From NCBI GenBank assembly GCA_002310995.1, contig DBYV01000044.1, forward strand, positions 25,635 through 85,677: a stretch of 60,043 bases of DNA. Direction: 5' to 3'. The notes below the pieces were generated by a model. It did not search any database. It worked only from the letters and a program-made list of their open reading frames with translations, and had not been told where the DNA came from. Positions 25,201 to 33,126 of this stretch are shown here, in pieces; positions within the stretch are counted from its first letter, which is position 1; each line of letters opens with the position of its first letter. Origin of the DNA: a bacterium UBP6_UBA1177. GTDB taxonomy: Bacteria > UBP6 > UBA1177. Position numbers and translations under genes: made by a program.

Positions 25201-25701
25201 ATGCAGGAAAATAGCAATAATAACAATTATTTGTCTGTAAGACGCAAACACTTTCTGTGGGGAACTTTTGCTCTTGTACTGTTCGGGGTGATTCTTTATT
25301 TTGCAAGTATAGCGGGCGATTACGCTGAAAAAAATGATATTGAAACATTGGAAGATGTTAAAGAAAATGTTGCCGGTATTTTGAAGCATGATTTCGCACT
25401 TTTCCCGGAAAACGATACGGCAGAAGAGGAAAAAAAGGAGATAGAAAAAGAGGAAAAATCCAAAAATATTCTCAAAGTTCCGATTCTGCTCAACTGTTCG
25501 GTGGAAGAGGGGAAAGCGGTTGTCAAAGAACCTTTCGAAGTTGCGAAAAATAAGGTAACGAACGCTGTCTTTGAACTTGCCAGTCACGGCAACACAATGT
25601 ATTCATTGAATTTTTCTTCAAAAGAAAATGCTGTTTACTGCAAAGGGACTTTGAAAGAAGGACAGCAGAAAATTTTTGTTTATTACTGCGAGAAAATATG
25701 A
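25201..25701 (+). CDS. Single-pass membrane protein of unknown function
   Basis: I choose ATG 25201; the GTG at 25195 belongs to the AAGGTG ribosome binding site. The 166-residue protein has a short Asn-rich cytoplasmic tail, one membrane helix (about residues 19-40), and a Glu/Lys-rich stalk. A C-terminal beta-rich segment with three Cys (LLNCSVEEG, AVYCKGT, VYYCEKI) ends the protein. The stop codon overlaps the start of the CDF transporter gene (ATGA). I recognise no family. Its position between PilZ and CDF genes is the only clue. Confidence 0.7.
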   Translation: MQENSNNNNYLSVRRKHFLWGTFALVLFGVILYFASIAGDYAEKNDIETLEDVKENVAGILKHDFALFPENDTAEEEKKEIEKEEKSKNILKVPILLNCSVEEGKAVVKEPFEVAKNKVTNAVFELASHGNTMYSLNFSSKENAVYCKGTLKEGQQKIFVYYCEKI

Positions 25702-26594
25702 CGGCAAACGACTGTTCAACCGAAAAAAAGATAAAAATCGTTACCGCAGTGGGACTTTTAGCCAACTTTTTTCTGACGGTTTTCAAGATCATCGCCGGAT
25801 ATTTCGGAAACAGCCAGACAGTCATCGCAGACGGTATCCACAGTCTTAGCGATTCTGTGACTGATATCGCCGTGATCGTAGGTTCCTCATTCTGGAGCGC
25901 GCCGCCTGACGAAAGCCATCCGCACGGCCACAAGAGGATCGAGACTTTTATTACGGTTATCATCGGACTCGCGCTTTTCTTCGTCGCTTACGGGATCGGG
26001 CATAACGCCGTTGTTACTTTCAATGACCCTGATGAAGCTCCGTCATGGATCGCATTCGCCGCCGCAATAGTTTCAATTCTCGTAAAAGAAATTCTTTATC
26101 AATACACTTACCGCTCGGGAAAAAAGCTGAAATCGTTGGCGGTAGTTGCAAACGCATGGCATCACAGAAGCGACGCTATAAGCTCGGTTCCTGCTGCTCT
26201 TGCGGTAATAATCTCAATGAAATTCCCTACTTATCCTTATATCGACAACATCGGTGCAATAGTGGTTTCGCTCTTTATCGTCTGGACTGCGTTCAAAATT
26301 TCATGGTCTTCTGTTCTTGAACTCACCGATGCCGGCGCGGACAAGGCCGCCTGCGAATCGATCGAAAGCGCGGCGAAGAGCGTCGAAGGGGTAAAAAGCA
26401 TTCACAAATGCAGAACGAGAAAATACGGAAGCGGAATACAGGTCGATCTTCACATTCAGGTCGACCCGAATATAACGGTCCGCGAAGGGCATGCGATAGG
26501 GCACAAAGTCGAAGACGAACTTTTCAAAAACCACGATGTCATCGATGTAATAGTCCATGTCGAGCCGGACGATGAATGTGAAAGTAATCATTAA
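25698..26594 (+). CDS. Cation diffusion facilitator family transporter
   Basis: The 298-residue protein has the CDF architecture of six membrane helices followed by a cytoplasmic domain. Metal-site motifs are visible as HSLSDS in helix II and HHRSDAISS in helix V, and HPHGHKR lies in the loop between helices II and III. The C-terminal domain carries conserved His residues near IHVEP. It should export a divalent metal such as zinc, manganese or iron in exchange for protons; the specificity is not clear. The start overlaps the upstream stop codon and hslV follows after 17 bases. Confidence 0.9.
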   Translation: MTANDCSTEKKIKIVTAVGLLANFFLTVFKIIAGYFGNSQTVIADGIHSLSDSVTDIAVIVGSSFWSAPPDESHPHGHKRIETFITVIIGLALFFVAYGIGHNAVVTFNDPDEAPSWIAFAAAIVSILVKEILYQYTYRSGKKLKSLAVVANAWHHRSDAISSVPAALAVIISMKFPTYPYIDNIGAIVVSLFIVWTAFKISWSSVLELTDAGADKAACESIESAAKSVEGVKSIHKCRTRKYGSGIQVDLHIQVDPNITVREGHAIGHKVEDELFKNHDVIDVIVHVEPDDECESNH

Positions 26595-26611
26595 CAAATT
26601 CGGAGGTTTAT

Positions 26612-27160
26612 ATGTTTGAAGGAACAACGATAATCTGTGTCAGGGATAAATCGTCGGTGATAATCGCCGGAGACGGGCAGGTAACTTTCGGAAACACCGT
26701 TCTCAAAGGTAACGCCCGCAAAGTGAGGAGACTTGCAGAAGGGCGTATCGTTGCCGGTTTCGCGGGTTCCACTGCCGACGCGGTGACACTTTTCGAGATT
26801 TTTGAGGAAAAACTTAAAAAATACAACTACCAGCTGAAAAAATCGGCGGTCGAGCTCAGCAAAGCGTGGAGAAAAGACAGGGTCCTGGGCAAACTCGAAG
26901 CGCTTCTTCTTGTCGCCGACAGCGAGGAAACTTTGCTGATTTCGGGAAGCGGAGACGTTCTTGAACCTGAAAAGAATATCATCGCGATCGGTTCGGGCGG
27001 AAATTACGCCTATGCAGCGGCCGTCGCACTCAGTGAAAACACGAAACTTACGGCTCACGAAGTCGCTCTGCGTTCGCTAAAAATAGCGTCCGACATCTGC
27101 ATCTACACCAATTCCAACTTCACTTTTGAAGAAATCAAGCTTAACGGAGAAAAGAAATGA
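26612..27160 (+). CDS. hslV: ATP-dependent protease subunit HslV
   Basis: The 182-residue protein is the proteolytic subunit of HslUV. The conserved GTTI at residues 4-7 exposes the catalytic Thr5 after removal of the first four residues. Further hallmarks are GDGQVTFGNTV and the glycine-rich AIGSGGNYA. It forms double hexamers capped by HslU. Its stop codon overlaps the ATG of hslU by four bases. Confidence 0.96.
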   Translation: MFEGTTIICVRDKSSVIIAGDGQVTFGNTVLKGNARKVRRLAEGRIVAGFAGSTADAVTLFEIFEEKLKKYNYQLKKSAVELSKAWRKDRVLGKLEALLLVADSEETLLISGSGDVLEPEKNIIAIGSGGNYAYAAAVALSENTKLTAHEVALRSLKIASDICIYTNSNFTFEEIKLNGEKK

Positions 27161-28548
27161 GCAAATATTCAGTCGAAGAATTGACTCCAAAGCGCGTCGT
27201 CGAAGAGCTCAACCGCTTCATAATCGGGCAGGACGAGGCAAAAAAGGCGGTCGCGGTGGCACTTAGAAACCGCTGGAGACGCTCGAAAATAGAAGACGAT
27301 TTTCTGCGTAAAGAGATAACTCCGAGAAACATTCTCATGTCGGGACCTACCGGAGTCGGCAAGACCGAGATCGCAAGAAGGCTTGCCGAGATCTCAAACG
27401 CGCCGTTTTTAAAGGTCGAGGCGACTAAATTCACCGAAGTCGGATATGTCGGCAGGGATGTCGAATCGATGATCAAAGACCTCGTCAAACACGCAGTCAA
27501 CGAGAAAAAAAGAATCGAAACCGAAATAGTCTACAAAAAGGCGGAAAGCATTGCAGTTGATAAAATTCTCGATCTGCTCAATGTTCCGAACCCCGAAAAA
27601 CTTCCCAAAGACGATGCCGATTACGAAGAAAAATACAAAAGGCAGAGCGACTACCGTAAAAAAATGGCGGACAAGCTTGAAAACGGCAAGCTCGACGACA
27701 AAAAGGTGAGCGTTCCGATAAAGCCGAGCGCTCCTATTCCGGTTTTTGAAGTCATCAGCGGCTCCGGCGGAATAGAGGAAATCGACTCGATGATAAAGGA
27801 TATGATGAGCAACATCTTCCCGCCTAATGCGCCTCAGCAGAAAGGGAAAAAAGAGAAGACAATGCCAGTGTCAGAAGCTTTTGAATACATTCTCCAGACC
27901 GAGGCCGAAAAGTTGCTCGACCACGAAAAAATCGTCCGCGAGGCACTTGAATGGGTCGAGGAAGACGGAATTATTTTCATCGACGAAATCGACAAAATCA
28001 TCGCAAGCGGCTCAGCAAACGGCCCCGATGTTTCCCGCGAAGGCGTCCAGCGCGACATTCTGCCGATAGTTGAAGGGTGCATCGTCAATACGAAATACGG
28101 ACCTGTAAAGACAGATCACATACTTTTCATTGCGGCAGGCGCTTTCCACATGAATTCTCCCGAAGATCTGATCCCCGAACTTCAGGGGCGTTTCCCGATC
28201 AAGGCGCGCCTTCTTTCGCTCACGAAAAAGGATTTTGTGAGAATTCTGACCGATACTGAAAACTCGCTTCCGGTTCAGTATGCTGAGCTTATGAAATCTG
28301 AAAACGTCACTCTCAATTTCACTCCGTCTGGAATAGAAGAGATCGCAGCGATCGCATTCGAAGAGAACAGCACGACGCAGGATATCGGCGCAAGAAGGTT
28401 GCAGTCGGTAATGGAGATCCTGCTTGAGGATATCTCGTTTACGGCTTCCGAAAAAAGCGGCACGAAAATCAAAATCGACAAGGCTTATGTGAATAAATGG
28501 TATAAGTCTGCACGCGAAAACGAAAAACTTTCCAACTATATAATTTAA
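27157..28548 (+). CDS. hslU: HslU, ATPase subunit of HslUV
   Basis: The 463-residue AAA+ unfoldase has Walker A GPTGVGKTE, Walker B IIFIDEIDK, and the HslU-specific intermediate I-domain between them (about residues 110-250). The C-terminal sensor-2 region is DIGARRLQSVMEI, and the final residues would insert into HslV. It unfolds substrates for HslV. The start overlaps hslV and the TSCPD gene follows after ten bases. Length is normal. Confidence 0.96.
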   Translation: MSKYSVEELTPKRVVEELNRFIIGQDEAKKAVAVALRNRWRRSKIEDDFLRKEITPRNILMSGPTGVGKTEIARRLAEISNAPFLKVEATKFTEVGYVGRDVESMIKDLVKHAVNEKKRIETEIVYKKAESIAVDKILDLLNVPNPEKLPKDDADYEEKYKRQSDYRKKMADKLENGKLDDKKVSVPIKPSAPIPVFEVISGSGGIEEIDSMIKDMMSNIFPPNAPQQKGKKEKTMPVSEAFEYILQTEAEKLLDHEKIVREALEWVEEDGIIFIDEIDKIIASGSANGPDVSREGVQRDILPIVEGCIVNTKYGPVKTDHILFIAAGAFHMNSPEDLIPELQGRFPIKARLLSLTKKDFVRILTDTENSLPVQYAELMKSENVTLNFTPSGIEEIAAIAFEENSTTQDIGARRLQSVMEILLEDISFTASEKSGTKIKIDKAYVNKWYKSARENEKLSNYII

Positions 28549-28558
28549 TTGAGGAAAA

Positions 28559-28816
28559 ATGCAGTATCAGTATGAAACGAGCGGAACCTGCTCCGAAATG
28601 ATCCTTTTCGACATCAACGAAAACAAAGTCGTCACGAATATCAAATTCATCGGCGGCTGCAACGGAAACCTGAAAGCCGTTTCCAAACTCGTTGACGGCT
28701 GGACATCAGACCAGATAGCGGCGAAACTTCTCGGCAACGAATGCGGATTCAAAGGAACTTCATGCGCCGACCAGCTTGCGAAAGCGGTTCTCGAAGCGGC
28801 GGAAAAGGTGAAATAA
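28559..28816 (+). CDS. TSCPD-domain (TIGR03905-type) small protein
   Basis: The 85-residue protein has GGCNGNLKAVSKLVDG and a C-terminal KGTSCADQLAKAV, matching the small TSCPD family also found at the end of some ribonucleotide reductases. Its function is unknown; the conserved Cys may bind metal. A GAGG site precedes the ATG, ten bases after hslU, so it is the last gene of the panD operon. The first copy of a 34-bp direct repeat starts 15 bases after its stop codon. Confidence 0.82.
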   Translation: MQYQYETSGTCSEMILFDINENKVVTNIKFIGGCNGNLKAVSKLVDGWTSDQIAAKLLGNECGFKGTSCADQLAKAVLEAAEKVK

Positions 28817-28831
28817 TATCTGCGTTGAAAG

Positions 28832-28865
28832 CAAATCCGACGGCTGCTCGATGCTGTTTATCTAA
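28832..28865 (+). repeat. 34-bp direct repeat, left copy flanking the TA module
   Basis: The sequence CAAATCCGACGGCTGCTCG and its continuation to ATCTAA is repeated at 29469-29502 with one mismatch in 34 positions. The two copies bracket the toxin-antitoxin pair. No clear internal hairpin was found. Confidence 0.9.
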
Positions 28866-28893
28866 ATTCCCGAATTTCTAAATTCACAACCCC

Positions 28894-28921
28894 TTGTTTT
28901 TAGTCTGTTTTTAACTATAAT
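28894..28921 (+). promoter_or_regulatory. Promoter of the toxin-antitoxin operon
   Basis: TTGTTT (28894-28899) and TATAAT (28916-28921) are 16 bp apart and are followed by TTGCCGTTG. The promoter lies inside the direct-repeat-bounded segment. Confidence 0.55.
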
Positions 28922-28951
28922 TTGCCGTTGTAACTTTAATTGGAGGCAAAC

Positions 28952-29188
28952 ATGAGTTACGAAGCGTTGTTGGAACAGATAAAAGCCGCGCCGGAAGAGT
29001 GCCTTGATGAAATTTCCGATTTCATCGATTTTGTAGTGTCCAGGTATGAAAAACAAAATGAAAAGGCTGATGAAAAACCGACACCGCAGCTTGCGTCCGC
29101 GATGCTTGAAGCCTTGCAGATAAGCGGTGATTCTTCGGTAAAAGGTTTCAATTCCACAAAAGAGCTTTTTGAAGATCTGAACGCATGA
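28952..29188 (+). CDS. Antitoxin of a YafQ-type module
   Basis: The ATG at 28952 follows TGGAGG and yields 78 residues. The N-terminal YEALLEQIKAAPEECLDEISDFIDFV is a short helical segment resembling DUF2281-type antitoxins. The acidic C-terminal tail (STKELFEDLNA) would wrap the toxin, as is common for RelB-like antitoxins. The stop codon overlaps the toxin start (ATGA), typical of such pairs. The identification rests mainly on the adjacent toxin. Confidence 0.8.
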   Translation: MSYEALLEQIKAAPEECLDEISDFIDFVVSRYEKQNEKADEKPTPQLASAMLEALQISGDSSVKGFNSTKELFEDLNA

Positions 29189-29466
29189 CCTACACGGTAA
29201 AAACAACTTCACAATTCAAAAAGAGCTATAAACTGGCTGTTAAAAGAGGGCTGGATGTTGCTCTTTTGGAAGATGTAATCAACAAATTGAAAGAAGACAT
29301 TCCACTTGAAGAACGCTTTCGTGATCACCAGCTTACCGGAAACATGAAATTGTTCAGAGAATGTCACATTCAACCCGATTGGCTGCTCATCTATTTAAAA
29401 CAAGAAGAAATTCTGACTCTTACACTTGTTGATACGGGGACTCATTCCGATTTATTCAGAAAATAG
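29185..29466 (+). CDS. YafQ-family mRNA interferase toxin
   Basis: The 93-residue protein has the RelE/YafQ fold signatures FKKSYK near the N-terminus, a GNMKLFRECHIQPDWLLIY core and a TGTHSDLF end. His and Asp residues in CHIQPD and the final His match the catalytic set described for E. coli YafQ, and a RDHQLTG segment lies upstream. It should cleave ribosome-bound mRNA unless bound by the antitoxin. It overlaps the antitoxin gene by four bases and ends two bases before the right 34-bp repeat. Confidence 0.9.
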   Translation: MTYTVKTTSQFKKSYKLAVKRGLDVALLEDVINKLKEDIPLEERFRDHQLTGNMKLFRECHIQPDWLLIYLKQEEILTLTLVDTGTHSDLFRK

Positions 29467-29468
29467 CA

Positions 29469-29502
29469 CAAATCCGACGGCTGCTCGATGCTGTTCATCT
29501 AA
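29469..29502 (+). repeat. 34-bp direct repeat, right copy flanking the TA module
   Basis: This copy differs from 28832-28865 at one position (TTC for TTT). It begins two bases after the toxin stop codon and ends exactly at the comF stop codon. Confidence 0.9.
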
Positions 29503-30171
29503 TCAACCGAAGTAGGGGGTTCGCCTCGCAAGTGTGAGCCCGTTCACGCTTTTCGCTCCGTTTTTTTTCAAAAGTTTCGCTATTTCTTCAATGGTTGAAG
29601 CGGTCGTGCAGACATCGTCTACGATCAGAAAATTTTCTCCTTTGACGCTTCGTGTGAGGGCGAAGGCGTCTTTCAGGTTTTTTGTCCTCTCTTCGTAGTC
29701 AAGTCCTGCCTGATGCGCGGTTTTTCGCATTTTTTTCAGTAACTTGGGGTCAAATTTCAAGTCGTGCGCTTTAGCCACTCTGTCGGCTAAAATCTCGGCT
29801 TGGTTGAAAGAACGCAGAAGTTTGTCGAGAAATCTCATCGGTGGAAAGATGACAGTGCGCTTTTCAATAAGTTTGAGAGGCGCGTTTTCTGCAAGGTATC
29901 GCCCTAAAATTTCGGCGATGCTTTTCACTTTACCGTATTTCATCTCCGAAATCAGTTTTGAAATGCTTCCGCTGTAGATAAAAAGCGAAAATATTTTATC
30001 AAAATGGAGCTTTTTCCCTTTGCAGGAACAGCATCTTTCTTCACTTGGAGTGAGGGTGAAATTCCCGCATTTAGGGCATCTTCTTTCGCAGAAAAGGGCG
30101 AATTTTGCACATTCCTTACATAAAAATTCTTTATTTTCGGTTCTGCTTCCGCAAATTAAACAGGCGTTCAT
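29503..30171 (-). CDS. comF: ComF family phosphoribosyltransferase-like protein
   Basis: The 222-residue protein begins with a zinc-ribbon region containing several CxxC pairs (CLICGS, CKECAK, CPKCGN, CCSCKG). A phosphoribosyltransferase domain follows with the PRPP-binding signature LIVDDVCTTASTI. ComF proteins are needed for DNA uptake in transformable bacteria, and together with comM this suggests possible competence. No strong ribosome binding site is visible before the ATG. The last codon abuts the right copy of the 34-bp repeat. Confidence 0.88.
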   Translation of the reverse strand: MNACLICGSRTENKEFLCKECAKFALFCERRCPKCGNFTLTPSEERCCSCKGKKLHFDKIFSLFIYSGSISKLISEMKYGKVKSIAEILGRYLAENAPLKLIEKRTVIFPPMRFLDKLLRSFNQAEILADRVAKAHDLKFDPKLLKKMRKTAHQAGLDYEERTKNLKDAFALTRSVKGENFLIVDDVCTTASTIEEIAKLLKKNGAKSVNGLTLARRTPYFG

Positions 30172-30233
30172 TTTTAAATATCAGATAAATTCATTTGCTT
30201 ATATATGAAAAAATATTTAAATCAATAAATTGG

Positions 30234-30264
30234 TTCGCAGATTTTTCGCTACGCTCAAAATGAC
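30234..30264 (+). repeat. Common dispersed repeat-like segment
   Basis: The stretch containing TTTTTCGCTACGCTCAAAAT resembles short dispersed repeats seen in many bacterial genomes (TTCGCT-CGCTCA-AATGAC type). Only this one copy is in the window, and it sits directly before the glycosyltransferase promoter. Confidence 0.4.
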
Positions 30265-30278
30265 GAAATTGTCTTTTT

Positions 30279-30306
30279 TTGACTTGCATTTTCTATACCT
30301 TATAAT
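30279..30306 (+). promoter_or_regulatory. Promoter of the glycosyltransferase operon
   Basis: TTGACT (30279-30284) and TATAAT (30301-30306) are separated by 16 bp and followed by TTGCGGCTTTGTTGTTTTT. Confidence 0.65.
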
Positions 30307-30337
30307 TTGCGGCTTTGTTGTTTTTAAGGAGTTTTTT

Positions 30338-32575
30338 ATGGATAAAATATCGTCAAAATCATCGTTTCATTCTTTGATTCTTGAACATCCGCGCATTTTT
30401 TTAGCTATACTTTCGGCGCTTTTCTTTCTGCCTCTGCTCGGAAGTTACCCTGTTTTAGGGCAGTGGGAGCCGCATTACGGCAGAGTCGCGATGGAAATGA
30501 TGGCGAATGGTTCGTGGGACTGGTTCCTTGATCCGGTATATCTCGGAAAGCACAACTTCTGGTCGAAGCCGATTTTCTGTTTCTGGATGGTTTTTCCGTT
30601 TATGAAGATTTTCGGCCCGACAGAACTCGCTTTAAGGCTTCCTTTCGCGATAAACGGCATATTTTTTGTTTTATTGGTCCATTTTATCGCAGAAAAAATT
30701 CTTAAAGATCCGCTGAAGGCTCTTATTGCAGCTTTTGTAACGATTTTTACACCTTACACCTACATGATTTCGAGACAATTCATGTGGGATATAACTTTTG
30801 TGACATTTTTGACCGGCGCGATAGGTTTTCTCTACATCGGGCAGCGCGATAAAGACAAAAAACTGATCCGTCTTTCGTATCTTTTCATGGGGCTCGGAAT
30901 GCTCACGAAAGGGTTGCTTGCTGTCTGCTTTCCAGTTGCGGCAATGATTCTATGGATGATTGCAACTCTTGATTATTCCAAGGGATTTAAGGCTGTAATA
31001 AAAGATGCACTTGAGTTTGTGATGTCTCTCAGACCGTTTGAAGGTGCAGCGATTTTCCTTATCGTTTCGCTTCCGTGGTATATCTACATGGGGGTAAAGC
31101 ACGGAGCACCTTTCTACAACGAGTTTTTCATGGAGCATCACTTTGGCAGGCTTGAAGGAAAGATTGACAAGCCCGACGGTCCTTTTGAATTTTACATCTG
31201 GCAGCTTTCTTTAGGAGCATTTCCGTGGGTCGCATTCCTGATTCCAGCTCTTTTTTCTGCGGCTGGAAAAGTTAGAAAAAATAAAGACTTGGCTTTTATG
31301 CTGCTCACATTTTTCTTCATTTTTCTTTTTTTCACCCTTTCTGCTACAAAGTTCCCGCACTACGTTTTCCCAGTAGTGCCTTTCATGGTGATGATTCTTG
31401 CTGAAGGTTTCGTTGATCTGCTGAGAAGCGAGCGCACGGCAAAGGTTTATCCGATTATCGGCGTTGTGTCGGCGTTTTTTCTCATTCTGATAGGGAAGGA
31501 TATTGCTACAGGTCTCAACTATGCCGACATGATTTACCTCATAACCACTCATCACGTCCAGACATGGTTCGGGCGCGTTTTTGATCCTGTCCCGGTTCTT
31601 ACTGTCTTTCTTCCGATTATGGCTCTTTTTATAGCACTGCCGGTTGTTAAACCCGACAAAAAGATTCTTTTCAATATTTCCGCAGCTGCTTTTACACTTG
31701 TTGCTGTCGTATGGTCTGGGTACATAAATTTTGTCTGGGTTCCCAATATGCTTGAAGTTTTCACGCCGAAGCACCTCGTTGAAAAATACTTTGAAATGAA
31801 GAAGCCGGGCGACAAAATGGTCGATTTTCACAACTGGAAAAACAGGTCTATGTATTTTTATCTAGGGCTTGACGAAGAACTTCACCGTTATACAAAAGTC
31901 GAGCAGATTCAGGTACTTATTGAAAAAAATCCCAATAATACTGTTTTTATAACAACAAAAAAGGATAAAGTTTCCGGACTTCGAGCGGCACTTTTGAATA
32001 AACCCGGAATTGCAATAACAAAAGTTGCCGACGATGCAGTAGACACTTACATGGAAATTGAAATGTACACAGCTTCGATGAAGGATAAAAACGCCGATAT
32101 GTCGGAAAAGTGGAAGAAAAATCTCCTCGAAGAATCGCAGATTCCGACAAATATCAAAAGAGTAAACGGAACTTTAGGCAATAACACCATTGAAATCATA
32201 GGCTATGAAATTAACAATCAGCGTTTTGACCCGGGTGATGAAATTGAGCTCACACTTTACTACAAAGTCATGAAAGAGATGGACAAGAACTGGAAAGTTT
32301 TCTTCCACTTCGATGTTTACAGCGGCGCTCTGCCACATTCGTTCAAGCTTGACGACTATCCTCAGCAGGGTTATCTGCCGACAACAAAGTGGACGCCGGG
32401 AATGATTCTGAAAGATACTTTCAAAGTTACGGTTCCAAGAGAGCATCCTGGCGGAGGAGTCAAGATATATACCGGATTTTACGAAGAAAATGACAGAATG
32501 GATGTTGATAAGGAATCATTCAATGACGGTCAGAAACGGTTTATTTTGGGAACATTCAGCGTGAATATAAAGTAA
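30338..32575 (+). CDS. ArnT/PMT-family membrane glycosyltransferase
   Basis: I choose ATG 30338 after AAGGAG; an upstream in-frame start lies before the promoter. The 745-residue protein has about ten to twelve membrane helices. Its first periplasmic loop motif GQWEPHYGRVAMEM is typical of the ArnT/PMT_2 glycosyltransferases that use polyprenyl-phosphate sugars. A soluble C-terminal region of about 230 residues is beta-rich. The acceptor may be lipid A, another glycolipid or protein. The stop overlaps the next start (TAATG), so it is coupled with the thioredoxin gene. Confidence 0.82.
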   Translation: MDKISSKSSFHSLILEHPRIFLAILSALFFLPLLGSYPVLGQWEPHYGRVAMEMMANGSWDWFLDPVYLGKHNFWSKPIFCFWMVFPFMKIFGPTELALRLPFAINGIFFVLLVHFIAEKILKDPLKALIAAFVTIFTPYTYMISRQFMWDITFVTFLTGAIGFLYIGQRDKDKKLIRLSYLFMGLGMLTKGLLAVCFPVAAMILWMIATLDYSKGFKAVIKDALEFVMSLRPFEGAAIFLIVSLPWYIYMGVKHGAPFYNEFFMEHHFGRLEGKIDKPDGPFEFYIWQLSLGAFPWVAFLIPALFSAAGKVRKNKDLAFMLLTFFFIFLFFTLSATKFPHYVFPVVPFMVMILAEGFVDLLRSERTAKVYPIIGVVSAFFLILIGKDIATGLNYADMIYLITTHHVQTWFGRVFDPVPVLTVFLPIMALFIALPVVKPDKKILFNISAAAFTLVAVVWSGYINFVWVPNMLEVFTPKHLVEKYFEMKKPGDKMVDFHNWKNRSMYFYLGLDEELHRYTKVEQIQVLIEKNPNNTVFITTKKDKVSGLRAALLNKPGIAITKVADDAVDTYMEIEMYTASMKDKNADMSEKWKKNLLEESQIPTNIKRVNGTLGNNTIEIIGYEINNQRFDPGDEIELTLYYKVMKEMDKNWKVFFHFDVYSGALPHSFKLDDYPQQGYLPTTKWTPGMILKDTFKVTVPREHPGGGVKIYTGFYEENDRMDVDKESFNDGQKRFILGTFSVNIK

Positions 32576-33063
32576 TGGAAGAGAAAAAGAATAACAAAGC
32601 AATTCATATCGCCTTATTTTCTCTTGTTATAATTGTTCTTTTGTTCAACGTATTTTCCTATTTTGGCGCGTCAATAATGCTGCCGGGACGTGAACTCCGC
32701 GAAATTTCAGGCTTAGATCCTCAGACCAACAGAAATGCTCGGATAGATCTTTCAAAAGGGACAGTTATTCTCAACATCTGGGCGACGTGGTGTGGAGCGT
32801 GCATTTCTGAAATGCCGGAACTCAACAAAGTTGCTGCAAAACATAAAGTTTTCGGCGTAATAAAACCCGTTTTCAAATACGAAGTTTACCGTGATGTAGC
32901 ACCTAAATTTAAAAGCGTAATCGCACAGGATGAATTTTTTGAAGATCTCTATATTTCCGTTCTTCCCACGACTCTTCTCATTAAGGACGGCGTGATAAAG
33001 AAAGTTCATGTCGGAACGATAACGCCAGATTTTATCGAAGAGTGGATAAAAAACGCTGAATAA
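32575..33063 (+). CDS. TlpA-like membrane-anchored thioredoxin
   Basis: The 162-residue protein has an N-terminal membrane helix (about residues 11-32) and a thioredoxin fold with NIWATWCGACISEMPEL as active site, plus a cis-Pro in SVLPTTLLI. It should be a periplasmic disulfide reductase of the TlpA/ResA type. The ATG shares one base with the stop codon of the glycosyltransferase gene, so expression is coupled. A link between the two functions is not established. It is distinct from the CKAC lipoprotein at 12942. Confidence 0.85.
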   Translation: MEEKKNNKAIHIALFSLVIIVLLFNVFSYFGASIMLPGRELREISGLDPQTNRNARIDLSKGTVILNIWATWCGACISEMPELNKVAAKHKVFGVIKPVFKYEVYRDVAPKFKSVIAQDEFFEDLYISVLPTTLLIKDGVIKKVHVGTITPDFIEEWIKNAE

Positions 33064-33073
33064 GCGAATTTCA

Positions 33074-33101
33074 TTTCAGAAATTTTCAAAATAGGTATAA
33101 T
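33074..33101 (+). promoter_or_regulatory. Promoter of the transglutaminase gene
   Basis: TTTCAG (33074-33079) and TATAAT (33096-33101) have a 16-bp spacer and are followed by CTTCCGGTTTTATTTTGAGG. Confidence 0.55.
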
Positions 33102-33126
33102 CTTCCGGTTTTATTTTGAGGTGTTC

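Noticed and set aside
28832..29502. Integron cassette with attC sites
   Set aside because: The repeats lack the core GTTRRRY boxes and the paired arms of attC, and no integrase gene is seen.
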